Assembly: GCA_027482725.1 (NCBI GenBank)
Contig: JAIXVT010000250.1
Coordinates: forward strand, 1 to 6,545
Direction: 5' to 3'
Source of the DNA: Pseudomonadota bacterium
GTDB lineage: Bacteria > Bdellovibrionota > UBA1018 > CAIMNF01
Length of the DNA: 6,545 nucleotides
Shown here in pieces: positions 5,570-6,545 of the stretch; position 1 is the stretch's first letter, and each line of letters begins with the position of its first letter. The position numbers and the translations under genes are program-made. The notes under the pieces are model-generated. The model ran no database searches. It saw only the letters and a program-made list of their open reading frames with translations, and was not told the origin of the DNA.

Positions 5570-5646
5570 TTTCCGAACATCTTTACAAGATGCCATTTTT
5601 AGGAAAACGTTGTTTTTAGCTGTTTTAACTTTAGAGGGTACAAAAA

Positions 5647-6545
5647 TTGAAGATCAGAAATTTGGAGGAGATTGCGGAAATTTTCTCAAAATTCAAGTGT
5701 GGAAAAATCTACTACAAGCTTCTTCAGAAAAATGATAACTCAAAACAACAAATTTATCTTGGCTCAGATTTTTCCGTCCTAAATATTTTTCCCAACCTCA
5801 AGATCAATCGCGATCAGAAAAATTCGGGTATCTTAAAAGCACCATTGAAATTTTCATGGATTACTGACGATTTTTTAATTTCCCCCGCTCCGTCGGCCCA
5901 ACTTATTCTTTACCCACAATACCCTGAAGTCAGATTTTCTGGCTTTCTTCGGGGTTCTGACGGTCCCTCTGCAATCATTGGCAGTGGCTGCAGGGAAATT
6001 GGTCGGGTACTCTTTTGGGGAGTCAAAGAGAATGGCGAAATCCTTGGCATTGCGCTTCCTTCAGATTCACCGCTGGCAATCCACCTGACTGCTATTGCGA
6101 ATCCAAACCAAGACGAACTGATAAAAAAGTTGGTGCCTCAAAGCAATTATGACGATTTCCATAAGCTGCTTCACGAACTCAAGATGATTTCCAAAGCAGG
6201 TTGGATCAACGCAATCCGAATGGACGGCAACGGCACGATAAAGCCCTGCAAAGGTGTCAATTGTGGCGGATACACGCTTGAAGCGAAACTTGGAATCCGA
6301 AATAATGGCCTTTCAGAGCCAGACCTTTATGGCTGGGAAATCAAACAGTTCAGTGCCACAAGCTTTGAGAATCCCAAGGGTGGGGCCGTGACCCTTTTTA
6401 CACCGGAACCCACCAAAGGTATCTACAGGGAAGGGGGCGTAATTCAATTTCTGAAGAAATACGGATATCCTGATCAGTCTGGAATTAAGGGGCGCATCAA
6501 CTTTAGCTCACCTCATCGCTTTGGCATCAAAAATCCTAAAACAGG
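5647..6545 (+). CDS. MvaI/BcnI-family restriction endonuclease, 3' end beyond window
   Basis: Frame 1 is open to the end of the window, giving 299 residues. The family comprises PD-(D/E)xK nucleases with a MutH-like fold, known from the type II enzymes MvaI and BcnI (CCWGG and CCSGG targets). The specificity of this member is unknown. Visible here: an N-terminal domain (about 1-180) with NDNSKQQIYLGSDFSVLNIF and SAQLILYPQYPEVRFSGFLRG, which I recall as conserved in MvaI/BcnI-annotated homologues. The nuclease core then begins with CGGYTLEAKLGI (Glu212) and EPDLYGWEIK, giving Asp226-x4-Glu231-x-Lys233, the catalytic spacing of MvaI. The start is inferred as TTG 5647: stops lie in frame just upstream (5632-5634), GAGGG sits eight bases before it, and the resulting N-terminus has the expected length before the conserved NDNSK. 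No methyltransferase is visible in the window, so a partner should lie downstream. Confidence 0.9.
   Translation, partial: MKIRNLEEIAEIFSKFKCGKIYYKLLQKNDNSKQQIYLGSDFSVLNIFPNLKINRDQKNSGILKAPLKFSWITDDFLISPAPSAQLILYPQYPEVRFSGFLRGSDGPSAIIGSGCREIGRVLFWGVKENGEILGIALPSDSPLAIHLTAIANPNQDELIKKLVPQSNYDDFHKLLHELKMISKAGWINAIRMDGNGTIKPCKGVNCGGYTLEAKLGIRNNGLSEPDLYGWEIKQFSATSFENPKGGAVTLFTPEPTKGIYREGGVIQFLKKYGYPDQSGIKGRINFSSPHRFGIKNPKT

Larger units (their letters stand above)
5267..5646. other. 380-bp gap without a convincing gene, rich in inverted repeats
   Basis: This stretch separates the membrane-protein operon from the restriction gene. It contains a T-run (5274-5279), an A+T-rich hairpin (5290-5318), a TTGACA box (5341), a long hairpin (5358-5405), a short ORF (5425-5517) that ends in a G+C-rich palindrome (5487-5529), and a promoter-like pair (5541-5569). 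One frame is open from 5284 to 5517, but it lacks a good start before 5425. The stretch may be a regulatory region, or the remains of a gene broken by the palindrome-carrying insertion. Confidence 0.6.

Noticed and set aside
5505..5735. 76-aa plus-strand ORF starting inside the palindrome
   Set aside because: It begins in the loop of the palindrome, has no ribosome site, and its second half overlaps the restriction endonuclease in another frame.
3394..6545. Second copy of the tRNA-Glu 3' end as an att site
   Set aside because: I looked for a repeat of GGTTCGAATCCCC and the acceptor end and found none in the window.
1..6545. CRISPR array
   Set aside because: There are no regularly spaced direct repeats. 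The only repeats are the protein-coding GRP units and short inverted repeats.

Overview
This is a bacterial chromosome segment made of two parts that differ in character. The left part (1-3393) holds conserved core genes of moderately high G+C. It contains the 3' end of an organophosphate-antiporter-type MFS transporter, a divergent pair consisting of queF (queuosine biosynthesis, minus strand) and proS (prolyl-tRNA synthetase of the eukaryote/archaeon-like 'type 3' class, plus strand), and a tRNA-Glu(TTC) with an encoded CCA end. The species cannot be fixed from this. A QueF, a type 3 ProRS and a genomically encoded CCA fit many bacterial phyla, and I could not narrow it further.

Right after tRNA-Glu the DNA becomes visibly more A+T-rich and the gene content becomes accessory. 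The likely explanation is an island inserted behind the tRNA gene, although no second copy of the tRNA 3' end lies inside the window. The island starts with a promoter-like site (TTGACA at 3575) and a tight three-gene operon on the plus strand. The genes are a 190-aa protein with a C-terminal membrane segment, a 297-aa three-pass membrane protein with a Ser/Pro/Thr-rich degenerate-repeat tail (ATGA overlap with the first gene), and a 51-aa Pro-rich basic protein (TAATG overlap and a near-perfect Shine-Dalgarno). The small protein shares the pattern RPxPLPPSGxG and a KGxK-type end with the tail of the membrane protein, so the last two genes look evolutionarily linked. I recognise none of these three as a described family.

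Next comes about 380 bp without a convincing gene (5267-5646). It is rich in structure: two hairpins built around TTATCT/AGATAA, a second TTGACA box, a possible gene start that runs into a G+C-rich palindrome (5487-5529), and a promoter-like site. The window ends inside a restriction endonuclease of the MvaI/BcnI family (TTG start, D-x4-E-x-K catalytic motif, 3' end beyond the window).

The overall picture is a tRNA-linked accessory or defence island. It carries a restriction enzyme beside a small, uncharacterised membrane-protein operon, and that operon is the best candidate here for an undescribed system. A defence role for it is inference from context only.
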